A stretch of 64,000 nt of DNA from Anticarsia gemmatalis (GCF_050436995.1 NC_134766.1:6572001-6636000), one strand, 5' to 3'. Counted from the stretch's first letter, positions 36,070 through 47,657 are shown. Made by a program: numbers and translations. The notes: generated from the letters alone by a model not told the origin.

Positions 36070-36270
36070 AGACTTAAATATAGTACATTACGTCATTCTT
36101 CATGTGTGGGATTTGATCTTAACTTATGAACTATTAGGCTATCGGGGCTTATTTATATTCTAGTTAAGTATTGGTTGTACATATGTAAGACTGACATCAT
36201 GCTTGCTACTATATACTAAGAGCTTGCTTCAGGATTGTGTCTATTCTTGGAAATAACTTTGTGCTTACTA
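36070..36270. other. Non-coding AT-rich DNA
   Basis: Nothing recognised. Confidence 0.5.
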
Positions 36271-36275
36271 TAGAG

Positions 36276-36496
36276 TCTTCTTCTTCTTCTTGTCGTACGG
36301 TTAGGGGTCAACCTAGTGTCAAAGTTATTTAAGCCACCCGAAGGCCTTTGACGTGGCTTAACGACTGTTATCTTAATTGACAACAACCGGGACCGACTTT
36401 TTACGTGCCCTCCGAAGCACGGAGACGCCTTGTTCAAATACCACTATGCAGTCACCCATCGTTTACCGACCAGTGAGCGCAACTGGCTACGGGCTA
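36276..36496 (-). mobile_element. 5S rRNA-related SINE-like element, copy 1
   Basis: On the minus strand it starts CCCGTAGCCAGTTGCGCTCA and CTGGTCGG, contains GATGGGTGACTGC (the C-box of the 5S rRNA internal promoter reads GATGGGTGACCGC), then GCTTCGGAGGGCAC, GTCGGTCCCGGTTGTTG and AGGCCTTCGGGTGGCTT, and ends in a GAAGAAGAAG microsatellite at 36280-36293. The A-box part of the 5S-like region appears deleted. The same 5' portion occurs at 45117 and 58009. Confidence 0.6.
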
Positions 36497-36499
36497 CTT

Positions 36500-37485
36500 C
36501 TTCAGAGTAAAGTGTTCATAGGTAGGATACTTTTAGGTGTTGCTTACAGCCAGACCGGTTTTAAAGTGTGAAACTTTTAGTTATTTGTATTTGGTCATCC
36601 ATCTAAATAATCACTTTTCCGATCATGTGAATATTGGATATGCATTTTTCAGTAAATGATTAAGTTATCCAAAATTACAATATTTTTCACGTTTATCAAC
36701 TTGAAAGTGTCAAAACACCTACATCCCGCAACAAAATCTCAACTTGACATTATACTTCGAAATTCAAAATTTCCGACATTACAAATCCCGACACGTGACT
36801 TTCAACCTCTAAAACAAATCCGATTATATTCCCGGAAAGTTTTCAACTGATTCGCGACTCTATGGGTGGGAGTGAGAGGGGTATAGTGTGGGAGAGAGGT
36901 GGATAGTTAGTCTCGGTACGGGACGGGCGCAGTCGACGGTAGTTCACACTGACCGCGGGCGTGTACGGGGTGCAAAGGTTCTTGATACTTGGTAGTTTTT
37001 TTTGTTTATTATTTTATTGCAACAGGTCTTAGAAGAATCATGCTAAGCTGTAATTTGACTTGAAAGTTAGAGTTTTCAGTTAATTCTTTGTTGGTAGGTA
37101 TTTATTATGACCAATATTGGAGGAAAACTGAAGAGTTGTTTATGAAAACTAGTTAGGTTTATTAAAAATCATCACTATTTATACTTTTCGTTAACTTACA
37201 CATTAAATTTTCATATAAGTATGTTGGTGTTGTAAGTATGTTACCAGAGAAAAAGAATTTGAACGCTTACCCACATCGAAAAGGAAAATATTTTCGCGAT
37301 CAAAATAAACCGTATGAATTTAATGCCATCATTATCCTCCTTGCCTTAATAAGAGATCTCGTCCCCTAATCTCGTTTGTCTAATTCACCCTGTTCCGATG
37401 ACATTAGAATGATTACTGCCAAACTGGCTTCGTAGATGTCGCCACCTTTATATTAATAAACGTATATTAGAGGAAATTTAAAGTT
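36500..37485. other. Non-coding AT-rich DNA
   Basis: No gene or repeat family recognised. A G-rich patch (GGGTGGGAGTGAGAGGGG near 36865) is the only notable feature. Confidence 0.5.
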
Positions 37486-37489
37486 GGGA

Positions 37490-37570
37490 AGTTTGTATGG
37501 ATCGTACAAGTGGCGTTAGTCTCTGCCTACCCTTATTGTAAAAAGGCGTGATATTATGTATGTATGTTAA
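37490..37570 (+). mobile_element. LINE 3'-end fragment (family B, copy 5)
   Basis: Short and carrying small deletions, but with GTTTGTATGGATCGTAC, AAGTGGCGTTAGTCTCTGCC and AAAAAGGCGTGATATTATG in order. Confidence 0.6.
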
Positions 37571-37574
37571 AGTA

Positions 37575-38860
37575 TTTAGAATTTTAATTCATATTTGTTG
37601 CGAAAAGACTAATATCGCACTGATCAATGGTTTTTACAGTGTTCATGGGGTTCAGAACGGAGAGGTAAAATTTCAATATAATAAGTAACACTACAGTAAT
37701 GGACATTATTCCTATAAGAAAGGCCAACCAAAAAAACCTTTCCCAAGAATTGAAAAAGAAACTAAAGGTGGTATAATTCATCATAAGACCCCTAACATAA
37801 GACGCGACACAACACGCACTCCATAAATCAGGCCCCTTTCTTCAACTTACGCTAGTTTACATGACACTCTTTATAATAATCGTCGATGCGCGGTCGGCCA
37901 CCGCGATAAGGGATTACGAGCCCCCCACGCTTGCCCGGAGAGGGGGGAGGCCTCCCTCTTTTGCCCTGCTGGCTTTTTTCCCGCGCGCTTGCACTTTGCC
38001 GCAGAAAACGGAGTGAATATTGAATTATGAATTAAGATATGAACTTATGAAGCCAGTTCTCTTTAAGGCGTTCTGGTCTTCTGCTGAAGAAAGGTCTCGC
38101 TTACAAAGTTTGTTATGACAGTTTTCGTTGCACGTTATACTTAAGTGTTTTATGCTTTCAGCTTTTTAATGATAAGAGTTTTACGGAAGCCTCTTTTGTG
38201 GCTCTGTGAAATTTGTGCAGGAAATAGGCGAGATTTTTGTTGTAAGTAGGCAATCTTTTAAAACGATCAATGGCTGCCAATAATAATGCTTTTGGTAGCA
38301 GATATAATCGGAGTTTTCTTAACCTATGCTTTTAAATTATAATAATTATTGGGAGATTTGTCAAAATCAACTATTTAAAGCAGTTATAAGAAATGTTTCT
38401 AATATTTTTTTATAGAAACTTTCGTGCCGCTACGGTACAGATGGAATAACTATATAATACGTATTAAAAACTTATGTTGATTGAATGGAAAAAAACCAGA
38501 AAAATTCGGCGACGGGATTTTTTTTCTTAGCTTAACCCTGAACCGGTTAAGTTTGAGGCCAGACCCGCCCGTGCAATATTAAACAAGACTTGAGGTCCCA
38601 ATAGATAAAAAACTCGGCTGACCCTTCAATAGTTTAAATATTCCATGTGGTGACAAACTTTTCTATTGTTTTCTACGGATATTCTTAAGTTCAGAGAGTT
38701 CGTGCCGAGGATTACATTTTTCGGCTTACTGCGACGCCCCGCGCCATATTTCAATATACGAGGTTGTGAAAAACTGACTCTAAAATGAGACTTTAATCTC
38801 AATTTTCTTATAATTATCCCTTCTGTATAGATTTTGTTTTATTACAATATACATATTACA
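37575..38860. other. Non-coding interval with GC patch
   Basis: A GC-rich patch at 37880-38000 includes a perfect 12-base palindrome GGGAGGCCTCCC near 37945. Otherwise AT-rich with no supported gene. Confidence 0.5.
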
Positions 38861-38865
38861 TACAT

Positions 38866-38975
38866 CAAGTCCCCAAGCCGTATTTGGCCAGCGTGGTGGA
38901 CTCTAGACCTAACCCCTCCTTAAATACGGAAGGAGAACCTTGCCCAGCAGTGGGACTTTAATGAGTTATTTTTTT
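38866..38975 (-). mobile_element. Dispersed family A repeat, copy 4
   Basis: The plus strand reads GTCCCCAAGCCGTATTTGGC, AGCGTGGTGGACTC, TAACCCCTCCTT, then CTTGCCCAGCAGTGGGAC and a T-rich tail. Complete but diverged. Confidence 0.7.
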
Positions 38976-38979
38976 TTAA

Positions 38980-40850
38980 CATATTGGGACAGTAATAAAT
39001 TTATTTAGTACACACATAATACCACGCCTGTTACACCCGAAGGTTTAAGCAGAGGTATATGAAATACCACCCCGAAATTAACACTATTAGTCCCATGTTT
39101 TATGGCATTGCTCTCTAATAAAAGAGATGTAATTGAATCTTTAGTTTATTTTCATCTCATTCTTCTCTTGATGAGTTGATAGCTGAATAGGTGCATTACT
39201 GTCGCTGTCAATATATTACTAACACCTATTGTCTATCCATTAAACCTAATGGATACACTGTAAAGAGTAAACAACTTTTGTTTTTCACTATAACGATAGA
39301 ACCATGTTAACTTACCTATTGACTCGTGTCAAGAGTTCAATAAAAAAAAGTGTTTATATCGTTAGCTCGTACAAATCTTACAATTCCTATAAGACAATTG
39401 AATTTCAGTAACAAATTCGACTAGCTTAATATTTCGTGTTGTTGTCAAGTGTTCTGGGAGACATAAATCGGTGGGTCTGTATTCAGCACGCCCACTTGCC
39501 AATAAAGTAGCGATTCCTCATCAGGCAGCCCTGTGGAGCGAGCGATAGAGCCATAACGCGGTACAAAGCGACGCGGCGCCCGGACTGAAACCAGTCCTGG
39601 CAAATTAAATATGTAGGAGGCAAGCTCGCACCCACGCCGGCCAGGGCTACGACGCGACGCGTTTTTAATTTGTGCACGTTTATTACTTATTTATGAGGAG
39701 GATTCTTTTTGAAATGTAATTTTGTTAGGGTATGGTTGTGTAGGTACTTTGTATTTTTTGGCCTTGGGAACAATTCTTTACTTTATCAGTACCTAAGTAT
39801 CATGGCTTAAAAAATACCCGATTCTCAGTTGAGAGCTATCATTCAATTCTTCTGAAAAATTTCAAGCCCTCGTATTATTTTTAAACATTCATAGGTATAG
39901 ATAGGTCTACTTTCTACCTCAAAAAATATCCAAAACCCCTCAATCCTTCCAAAGAGTACGTCCTAAATCTTATAAGATCGTCAGCCTCATTATCCATAAT
40001 ACGTTGAGATAAAAAAAGCTACGTCAAACATCGCAGCCCTATCACAAAGCGTTCGTGGAGCGCACCGTCATTAGAGCTGCCGTTAGCGACCCGCGCCGCG
40101 CCAGACATTTTTTATGCAGCCCAGAACGACGCCCGCCGGTTTTCGACACGAACACAGCGCCTGATGTAGATGCAACGCTTAAATTATTGTTCCAAACCGA
40201 AGCAGAAGCTTTTTGGTCATTTGAATTTACGATTTTGCTCGATTTTTTGATGACTATTGAATTTGGTGTATAAAGGAATCTGGCACGATTCTGTACTGAC
40301 GAGTATCGAAAGTTTGACAATTAAAATGTACTGCCTAAATCTACGACGCCCGTTAGAAGCGCTGATCAGAATTTCATACAAAATTTCTCGATAACTAGCC
40401 GGTGGTCGGTAGTCGATAATAGTAGAGAATTGAGCTACTGGTCTATTTCGGAGGTGCAACTACTGTGTTGTGAAGTTTCGAATGATTGTCTCATGTGTGA
40501 CAAAGTGCTCCAAGTATTCTATCATGAAGTTCCGTATGCTGTTGTCATTTAATAAAGCACTGGTAGAGAGAATATTGTTACAGATAGAGGGTTCATTTAT
40601 CCATAATTATTATTTCATAAACTTTTAACAAGTATTGAAATCGTCATTCCGTTTCGGAAAAGCTGCCGTGAGAAGACACGGCAAGAAACTCAAGGCTTGC
40701 TCTTTGTCAAAACACCAGTCTTATAAAGCTTAAAATATAACAAGCAGAATGTGGTCTAACCCTTGCGGGAAGCCGCGATAACATCAAAAAATACCTAGCT
40801 CAGTTAATAAGGCCCTAGTTAGACGTATGCCTCGAGGCAGGCAAATATGC
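38980..40850. other. Non-coding interval with GC islets
   Basis: GC islets lie at 39530-39665 (which contains AAATTAAATATG between GC blocks) and 40050-40145. An AAGACACGGCAAGAAACTC string at 40675 may be a TE relic. No supported gene. Confidence 0.4.
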
Positions 40851-40969
40851 AGTGAATGCGCTCTATGAAAAAGCCGGATGTCCTGTACTTCTCATCACGG
40901 ATATGTCGTCTGTTGACTGTTGCACAAAAGAAAGAGTTTTACAGTTGCATTATTCAACTTAAATTAAAC

Positions 40970-41090
40970 CCTTTAATGTCCCACTGCTGGGTAAGGGTCT
41001 TCTCCCGGAATGAGGGACGGGTTAGGCCCTCCCGGAATGAAGGTGTTTGGCCTTGAGTCCACCACGCTGGTTGGGAATTAAGGACTTTGT
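40970..41090 (+). mobile_element. Dispersed family A repeat, copy 5
   Basis: TGTCCCACTGCTGGGTAAGG, TCTTCTCCCGGAATGAGG, then an internal duplication of CCCGGAATGA, then GAGTCCACCACGCTGG. The CCCGGAATGA duplication is peculiar to this copy. Confidence 0.7.
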
Positions 41091-41179
41091 ATACCTCCAA
41101 GAACTGTTCTAAAGATCTCTCAGACAGGCAAGACTGCATCACGATGTTTTCCATCACCGTTGGAACAAGTGATAATTAT

Positions 41180-41265
41180 TTCTAAACACACACGTTACAT
41201 CGAAAAGTCATTGGTGTGTTGCTTCGGGTACGAACCGTCGACTACTTGCGTGACAACTTAAACTC
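41180..41265 (-). mobile_element. Relic of a second tRNA-like SINE type
   Basis: ACATCGAAAAGTCATTGGTG, TGTTGCTTCGGG and TACGAACCGTCGACTACTTG occur in order. The GAACC block on the minus strand reads like a decayed B-box. From memory the AAAAGTCATTGGTG string is common in lepidopteran repeats. Confidence 0.35.
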
Positions 41266-41269
41266 TTTT

Positions 41270-41625
41270 GTCAATTCCGAAAAATAATGGTTTCTTACGT
41301 CTTACAAAAATATTTTTTCTCAGAAATCTATCACCATCTACGCCTCAAGCCTTTATAGAGAACTCTCTAAGGCTTCCTATACATAGTTGCTGAAGAGTAT
41401 TAAATTCCGCCACGATGAGGACCCAGCCACATAATATGCGGGCAACTAGCTCAAGAAGTGTCCTAAATATTCATGCAGTAGTACGAAGTTATCTGCGATA
41501 TTCAGATCCACATACTACCAAATGTGGGAGTCTTGATATGAATTATGTGTAATGAAGGTCGAAGAGATATTGAGACGTTCGAGCAGAAATAACTTAACTT
41601 AAGCGTTAAATGCTACAAAAAAATG
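41270..41625. other. Non-coding AT-rich DNA
   Basis: Nothing recognised. Confidence 0.5.
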
Positions 41626-41627
41626 TA

Positions 41628-41735
41628 TTAAAAGATGTATGGATGTCAATGAAGTTTGTAAGGATCGTACTAAATAGCGTTCTTTGGTCTTTGCCTACGC
41701 CAATAGGGAAAAGGCATGTATGTATTTACTACCAA
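41628..41735 (+). mobile_element. LINE 3'-end fragment (family B, copy 6)
   Basis: AGATGTATGGATGTCAATGA, AGTTTGTAAGGATCGTAC, TTCTTTGGTCTTTGCC and GGGAAAAGGCATGTATGTAT. The open frame through it is the decayed ORF2 C-terminus in another phase. Confidence 0.65.
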
Positions 41736-41739
41736 AAAA

Positions 41740-43095
41740 TTAAATTATTATATAAAATACAAAAATTAAACCAAATTATTACTAACGAAAAAAAGAAACG
41801 ACTTGAAATTCTATTAACAATGCTTCAGCAAAATAAAAGAGTAACTAGTAAATAGGTTTTCGCAAAAGTTACGTGAAACTTCTATATATACGTGTAAAAT
41901 TTCCTCTCATAGATAGTAGAACCTTAGTTTAGGTTCATTAAATTGACCTGACTCTCATTTTCAATGCTGCCCAAGTTGCTTTTTTTAACTTAAAGATGGG
42001 AATGATGATTCATCCAACTCTCATCGAGTTAAAAATCATCTATGTGAGTCTCAAATGATATTATAATATATTCGCAAAAATACAATGAATAAGCGGTGGA
42101 GAGGTTATAGAACAATATTATATTAGCCACCTTGAGCGTTAATGATAGAATACATTAGTAAGTCATAATACGAGACGTGACTCATTAGCGCGACGGGTGG
42201 TCTAATCTACTGATACTACTACTACTGACTGATTTACTTCGAATATGTGCGATATTTTATATACAAGTACCTATTATCTGCCTTAATGAGTGAATTTTTT
42301 CATCTAGTCGTTGGCTAGCTTCATATTTTTTGAAGATATGGTTATGTTCTTTTTCTTCTGTGGTAAGGATGTTAACTTTCTTTGTCTCTCCAAACGAGCA
42401 GCTTTAATATCTCCACAATTCATCTCGTCATAAAAGTCGAAATTACATTCAGGGAATCGCAACAATTTCCACGAAATATACAAAAATGCATAACAAAAAC
42501 CATACGAATGCAGTGCGTGTATTTAGTATTCAAGAAAAAAACTTGCAAGCGTAAGTTATCGTGTTGCGTGGCACGAGTGGCCTAAAAAAACAAAGAGTAT
42601 CCCACACCCCGTATCGAAGCCGCGTCGGTCGGTGGGCGCGGCCCACAGCGCGGTGGCTCGCCCGTCGGCCGCCGGCCACAAGCTTAACTGAACGTTGCCA
42701 TGCTACCCACGTACAGCGCACGGAACATACATTTCACACTTTGAAGAATTATATTTTAACTGTTTTAAAGCGATGTTCTATTTCTATTTTTGGTATCGCT
42801 GTCTTTGTCGGGTTATATCTTTTCAGTTTCCGCTTAAGTTCGCGTTTGTCATATCAATTGAAGTTTGCTGTTGCACTGCAAGTTTCAAAGATTCTCTACT
42901 GCTTCGGAGTAAAGCAATTTCGTACAAAGAAATAGTTTGAAAAAAGTACAACTCATACAAAAATATAATATCATGCATGAAATAAAGTGAATTGAATTAA
43001 GTATATGCACGCGTACTATAAATTAGATGAATACCGAATTTTCCCTAATAAGTATTGTCGAACTAATAAACACATTTATCACGGAGCGCACACGT
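41740..43095. other. Non-coding interval with one GC islet
   Basis: AT-rich except for a CpG-rich islet at 42590-42690, open on both strands from composition. No supported gene. Confidence 0.45.
42590..42690. promoter_or_regulatory. CpG-rich islet
   Basis: GCCGCGTCGGTCGGTGGGCG and GCCCGTCGGCCGCCGGCC within AT-rich surroundings. Candidate regulatory element by composition only. Confidence 0.25.
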
Positions 43096-43097
43096 AG

Positions 43098-43797
43098 GTA
43101 CCAGGCAGTGTTGGGTCAATCAACTAATTTTTTCAATCAATTGATTAGTCATGACTAATTTAGTCATGAATTATTTAGTCATGATTGAATTAATCATGAG
43201 TAAAAATAATAATCATAATCATGATTAAATAAATTAGTCATCAATCATTTAATGATTAAATGACTGATGACTAATTTATTGTATTTTTGTATGATGATTA
43301 AACTAAAAAAATTAATTCAGGTGACATAATTTTAGTTTAATTGAACACATCTATAAAACTATAACTGATCACCACCTTAAGTTGACTGAAAGAAGATAAT
43401 TCCATTATCTATAAAATTTGATTTTCAAAACGCGTAGTTTTAAAAAGCAATTTAAATTATTTTAAACTAAATTAGCCCGAACTTATTTTTGCAAATGTGT
43501 ACCTGTGTAAATTAAAAAAAAAAATTACTGATTCTGTTGTAAAACTAGCTTTAATTAAAAACCTGTGATTAACAAATCAACAGTCATGGAACGTAGACTT
43601 GAAAAGCTTAGTTTTATTTAACTATTATTTTTAGTCATTAAAATTTTAGTCATGATTGAATAACTAACACTAACACTAATTAATCATCAATCACGACTCA
43701 TGATTGAATTTTTTTAGTCATTATTCATTAGTCATGAATAAATAATTTAATCATCAATCATCAATCAAACTAAATTTTGCCCAACACTGGTACCAGG
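43098..43797. mobile_element. hAT-type MITE (684 bp) with perfect 8-bp target-site duplication
   Basis: The element spans 43106-43789. It starts CAGTGTTGGG and ends CCCAACACTG, a perfect 10-base terminal inverted repeat, and is flanked on both sides by GTACCAGG (43098-43105 and 43790-43797). The 8-bp duplication and CA...TG ends fit the hAT superfamily. Inside, both ends (about 43130-43280 and 43630-43770) are dense in TTAGTCATGA/TCATGATTAA-type words in both orientations, while the middle is AT-rich unique DNA. There is no transposase, so it depends on an autonomous hAT. The intact duplication suggests a fairly young insertion. Confidence 0.85.
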
Positions 43798-43809
43798 GTG
43801 TCATAAATC

Positions 43810-43930
43810 AAAGAAGCATCAAGCCGGAGCGCGCCGCGTACACGGCAGCCCATTAAACCGGCTCGGTGACAGGGTGACGTGCCCGCCGCGGGGGCGCGAT
43901 AACGCGGCCCGTATCCTGTGTCGTGCCAAC
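43810..43930. promoter_or_regulatory. CpG-rich islet beside the hAT MITE
   Basis: GC-rich (CCGGAGCGCGCCGCGTACAC, GCCCGCCGCGGGGGCGCG) immediately downstream of the MITE. With the short GC stretch before the MITE (43083-43097) this suggests the element inserted into or next to an islet. Confidence 0.25.
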
Positions 43931-43934
43931 TAGG

Positions 43935-44640
43935 GTTGCCGCACTTTCTTAACGATTTTGGTGGTCCCATGAGAAAATAAATTGTATCCGTTGTACGCGT
44001 GAGATAAATTACAGTGTTTTATATAATTTGAGAAGTTCGTTTGAAAATAAGTTTAAGGAAACGTTATTTTTCAATACACAAATATGTATTCAATGTAGTT
44101 TCATAAGCTGACCATTCATGATTCTACTATACCTCTAGTTTTAGTACTAGTCAAGTAGAACTTAGTTGTATGAACTTTCCTTTTACCGTATTATAGTGAG
44201 CATTAGTGAGTAGCGCAAACACGCCGATAAGTTGATCGCTAACAGCCCTAGCGGTGATGCTCGCCCGCCTGCCTCGTTCAATATTTGAGTATCTATACAT
44301 GTTATGGGCGCCCGGTACTTTCGGTGGATTACCGCACGGCTGGCTACGCTCGTCTTTATTGTACCTGCGATTATAACAACCGCGCTATATAACGTTATAT
44401 CTTTCTATACATAATAATAGTATATAGGTATGTTTATGTTTATGAGAAATCGCTGAGATTTTGTATAGTACCTATTGAGAGAAACAGAGCCTTTTCTTAG
44501 CAGACATGATTGTCTACCAACTCCTAATGATGATGAAGCTAGCTATAGGGATCAAATGCCTTTAATCTCACGAGCTTTCCTGAAAGAAAATACTTAGTGA
44601 AAACGCCAAATTTGGTGTTAACTAGCTGGTAAAATCCTTT
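43935..44640. other. Non-coding interval
   Basis: AT-rich apart from a GC patch at 44230-44350. Nothing else recognised. Confidence 0.5.
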
Positions 44641-44642
44641 GT

Positions 44643-44838
44643 TTTAAAGACAGCTGCCGCACTGAGAACTGCTCTTGTGTCGCGGGGATTTTTTACTAAC
44701 ATACAAACAACGGAGTCGAAGTACACCAGACTCGAGCCACTCATTTATTTGTGGATCGCACAAATAATTGTGCTTTAAGGGAATCGAACCTCGACCTCTT
44801 GACATAATGGTAGTGCCCTGAACCATAGCGCCACGGAC
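44643..44838 (-). mobile_element. tRNA-derived SINE, copy c (decayed)
   Basis: It has the same layout as 34186-34390, reversed: tail words GCACTGAGAACTGCTCTTGT and GTCGCGGGGATTTTT, the TTATTTGTGGATCGCACAAA hairpin (imperfect), a decayed B-box (GAATCGAACC on the plus strand) and the end AGCGCCACGGA. Confidence 0.7.
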
Positions 44839-45116
44839 ACATCAAGTTCATAATATCTTGGAGACACTTCAAAATCTTTAAACCCTTGAATATTGTACGG
44901 TACTGATTCTTTATTAAATGCTCACGTTCGCGTGTTAGAGTTGAATGTTTTAATAATGGCTGACTTAAGTTCGCGGCACTTGCTTTGACTGATACATAAA
45001 TTATGGCCTGTAGTTAACTGTTGCGACACGATTTTGATATTCGTCAATAAAGTACTTGAATAACTCCTGATCGGAGATAGTTTCGAGTTTGATTGTGCTT
45101 TGTTAGGTGAGTGTGA

Positions 45117-45245
45117 GGCGCCCATAGCCAGTTGCGCTCACCGGTCGGTAAACGATCTGTGAGCGTTTTTTTTATATGAGTTTTAACACTATTGAATAGA
45201 TAAACTACCGCTAAATGTACCTCAGAAACGGGGGGCAAGTCATAC
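45117..45245 (+). mobile_element. 5S-SINE head fused to a foldback-element arm
   Basis: 45117-45160 matches the 5' part of the element at 58009 (GCCCATAGCCAGTTGCGCTC, ACCGGTCGGTAAACGATCTG). After a T-run, 45175-45243 matches one arm of the foldback at 48336-48449: ATTGAATAGATAAACTACCG, CTAAATGTACCTCAGAAACG, GGGGG. Adjacent or composite insertions. Confidence 0.55.
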
Positions 45246-45249
45246 ACCA

Positions 45250-45700
45250 CCGTTACGAACTGACCTATTGAAATTTCCAGTGAATGAGAAACTTGTATTT
45301 TACGGACAAAGGTCTCCCTCGCGGACAAAATATTTTCAAAGTAAAAAAATAAGATTAAAATCAAATCATAATATATTCAATTAGGTAATACCAGACACTA
45401 GACAGAGAGATTTGAGTACCTATAATATTTAAAGTTAAATGGACAATTGAGCAGCAAAATAACTCATTTACTATATCAAATATGTGTGAAAAATATTTCT
45501 ATGTTCTATGTTCTATGTTCCCGCATCACAGGTTGTACGAATTACACAAAGCTAAATGCAACTGGTATTCCGCTTATATCGGAAATATGCTTTGTTCATG
45601 ACATAGGACACGGGATTAACCCGACACTGGTCATTTTCTTTGTGATAGATTATAATTAAGTACGCTTGCATACTCAGACCTTTTACAAATTATGTTTAAA
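45250..45700. other. Non-coding AT-rich DNA
   Basis: A TTCTATG triplet repeat at about 45498-45518 is the only structure seen. Confidence 0.5.
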
Positions 45701-45704
45701 TTAA

Positions 45705-45812
45705 ATTTAACCCATTACTGTCCCACTGCTGGGCAAGGGTCTCCTCCCGTAATGAGGGAGGGTTTAGGCCTTTTGTCCACCACGCTGGCCAAGTGCGGGT
45801 TGGGTGTTTATG
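45705..45812 (+). mobile_element. Dispersed family A repeat, copy 6 (reference copy)
   Basis: AACCCATTACTGTCCCACTG, CTGGGCAAGGGTCTCCTCCC, GTAATGAGGGAGGG and TTAGGCC, then GTCCACCACGCTGGCCAAGT and GCGGGTTGGG. The most complete family A copy in the window. Confidence 0.75.
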
Positions 45813-45814
45813 AC

Positions 45815-46625
45815 AATTTATTGGTAGCCATATTTATGATTTTTTTACTTCTATGACTGAGGCCGATTTTCCGTCGGACCACTAAAAACCTATGACTTCC
45901 ACTTCGACCAATTAAAACGGATCAATTGATTTTGTTCGTTCATCACACATTATCGGAAAATCATGACTTTTGTATTTTCTACTTTATTGTGTCTCGTGGT
46001 CAAATATGGCATCAAAGTTCATATCTAAAAGTGTTTGCTAATCACAAAGATGGTCAAATGTTACGCCAATATATTTATCAATGCCTTTTTGACACTGGCT
46101 TCACCAAACATTGAATGTGGCTATGAGAGACTTAGTCGATTTCGTAGAATCATACAACATGTAACCTCAGATGCACTATGTTATAATCAGTTCTTCTTGT
46201 AAATAATATATATTAACCCGACACCAACCGTCTAATGAAAACAGATAAGGCTGGACCGATTTGGAAAAAGTACAGTGAATGATCGTAGCATGTATCGGGT
46301 ATTACTTGTTTAATAAAATGCAGGCAAAACCGCAGGCATCGCTAAAGCTTGTCTTAGAAATTAGCCACTATCTTAAGAACGGTGAAAAGGGGTCATTGCG
46401 GTTCTTGAAAAGTCAAAACGCGGGGATTTGACCGTCCATCTTTGAATCAGATGCGCTTTAAACATCCCTGCCTCAAATGTCGTGATTGTAATTAACGTGG
46501 GACTATGATGAGGGTTCAAACCCTTAGACTGCGTTAGATTGATGTACAAGCTGATCTGAATGCGGAAGGATCACTAAATTCGTAACAGCTTTTATATGGT
46601 TTAACTACAATAAGCTATATACATA
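45815..46625. other. Non-coding interval
   Basis: A possible TE relic lies at 46215-46345 (CCCGACACCAACCGTC, AGGCTGGACCGATTTGG). No gene. Confidence 0.4.
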
Positions 46626-46633
46626 TGTATGTA

Positions 46634-46868
46634 TAGTATATGACCCGCGCAACTTCGCTTGCGTCACATAAAAGAGAATGGGTCTTATTTTTCCCCGTTT
46701 TTGTAACATTAATTACTGTTACTCTGCTCCTGGTGGTCGTAGCGTGGTGTTATATAATATACAAATTATACAACAGCAAAATATTTTTTCAAATCGCACC
46801 AGAAGTTCCTGAGATAAGCGAGTTCAAACAAACAAACAAACACTTCAGCTTTATAATAGTTGTATAGA
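46634..46868 (+). mobile_element. Dispersed family H element, copy 2
   Basis: CCCGCGCAACTTCGCTTGCG, CACATAAAAGAGAATGGG, CCCCGTTTTTGTAACATTA, GAAGTTCCTGAGATAAGCGA, (CAAA)n, then CTTCAGCTTTATAATAG. It lacks about 20 bases present in copy 1. Confidence 0.65.
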
Positions 46869-46869
46869 T

Positions 46870-46955
46870 AAGCTTGGTGGCTTGTTGTACAGTGTATTTG
46901 ACTCCTCATCTTGAGGTCTAAGGTTTGATTCACGGGTGGTGCAATTTTTTTTTAA
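46870..46955 (+). mobile_element. tRNA-like SINE, second type
   Basis: GCTTGGTGGCTTGTTGTACA and TTTGACTCC, then GAGGTCTAAGGTTTGATTCA and CGGGTGG resemble a tRNA body: an A-box-like 5' part, then GGTTTGATTC as B-box. A T-rich stretch follows. From memory this head (..GGTGGCGTAGTGGT..GGGTTCGATTCCCGG) is a known lepidopteran SINE type. It abuts family H copy 2. Confidence 0.55.
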
Positions 46956-47121
46956 GTTTTTAGTACAAATTTAAATACAAGCATGACTTCCGTAACTTGA
47001 TACGTTCAGTCACACTGCATCAGGCTCTTAACGCGATCTTTATAAGAGTAGAGTTGCGACGTGGCGACGAATCGTTATCGCTTCATTTTACGCGACACAT
47101 AAATATTCTGTCTGTTTGCAA

Positions 47122-47153
<32 letters not shown>

Positions 47154-47187
47154 GTCATAATGTGTTCTTTTGTGTGTGTGTGTGTGC
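47122..47187. repeat. Interrupted (TG)n microsatellite
   Basis: TG/GT runs at 47122-47155 and 47170-47187 with a short interruption. An open frame through it is meaningless (Cys-Val repeats). Confidence 0.9.
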
Positions 47188-47556
47188 GTTATGACTGTCG
47201 TCTGTCACGGCTCATGATGTGAAATGAAATGATGAAGTCGATTTGACTTTTATATTGCTAGTGTCTTGGACTTAATGGCTGTAATTGTGGTTCCTGTAAG
47301 GAGTTGGTGATGTGAGCTGTCTTTAGGGGTTTTATTCATTAGGCATAGTCAAATTACATAATATTAAATATAGTTCAGTAAGGAACTTTGTTCCACTTTG
47401 TCTGGACTTATAACTTTTTAGGGATAAATGAGCAACTTCATCGAGACTTGGCTTGGCATTTTTATTTCTTTAGTATAAAGACAAATTAGTTAAGATGACC
47501 AGCGTATAATAAACAACACAACATAAAAAAATATTTAATTTTTTTACGACTCCCAA

Positions 47557-47657
47557 ATCAATCGCACAAATAATTGTTCCGTGTGGAAATCGAACCGACG
47601 ACCTCCTGACGCAATGGTAGCGGCGTGGCGACCTAAACCACTGCGCCACGGACTCAG
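47557..47657 (-). mobile_element. tRNA-derived SINE, copy d (head only)
   Basis: On the minus strand: A-box-like TGGCGCAGTGGTTTAGGTCG, B-box GGTTCGATTTCC and the CAATTATTTGTGCGATTGAT junction. The body seen at 34 kb is absent. A T-run of about 16 on the plus strand (near 47660) abuts the head. Confidence 0.7.

Noticed and set aside
37925..37985. GC palindrome GGGAGGCCTCCC as a regulatory hairpin
   Set aside because: Only 12 bases and in a GC patch; expected by chance often enough.
43130..43770. CRISPR-like array of TCATGA/TTAGTCAT repeats
   Set aside because: Repeats are irregular, in both orientations and without spacers of uniform size; they lie inside a hAT-type MITE in a eukaryotic genome.
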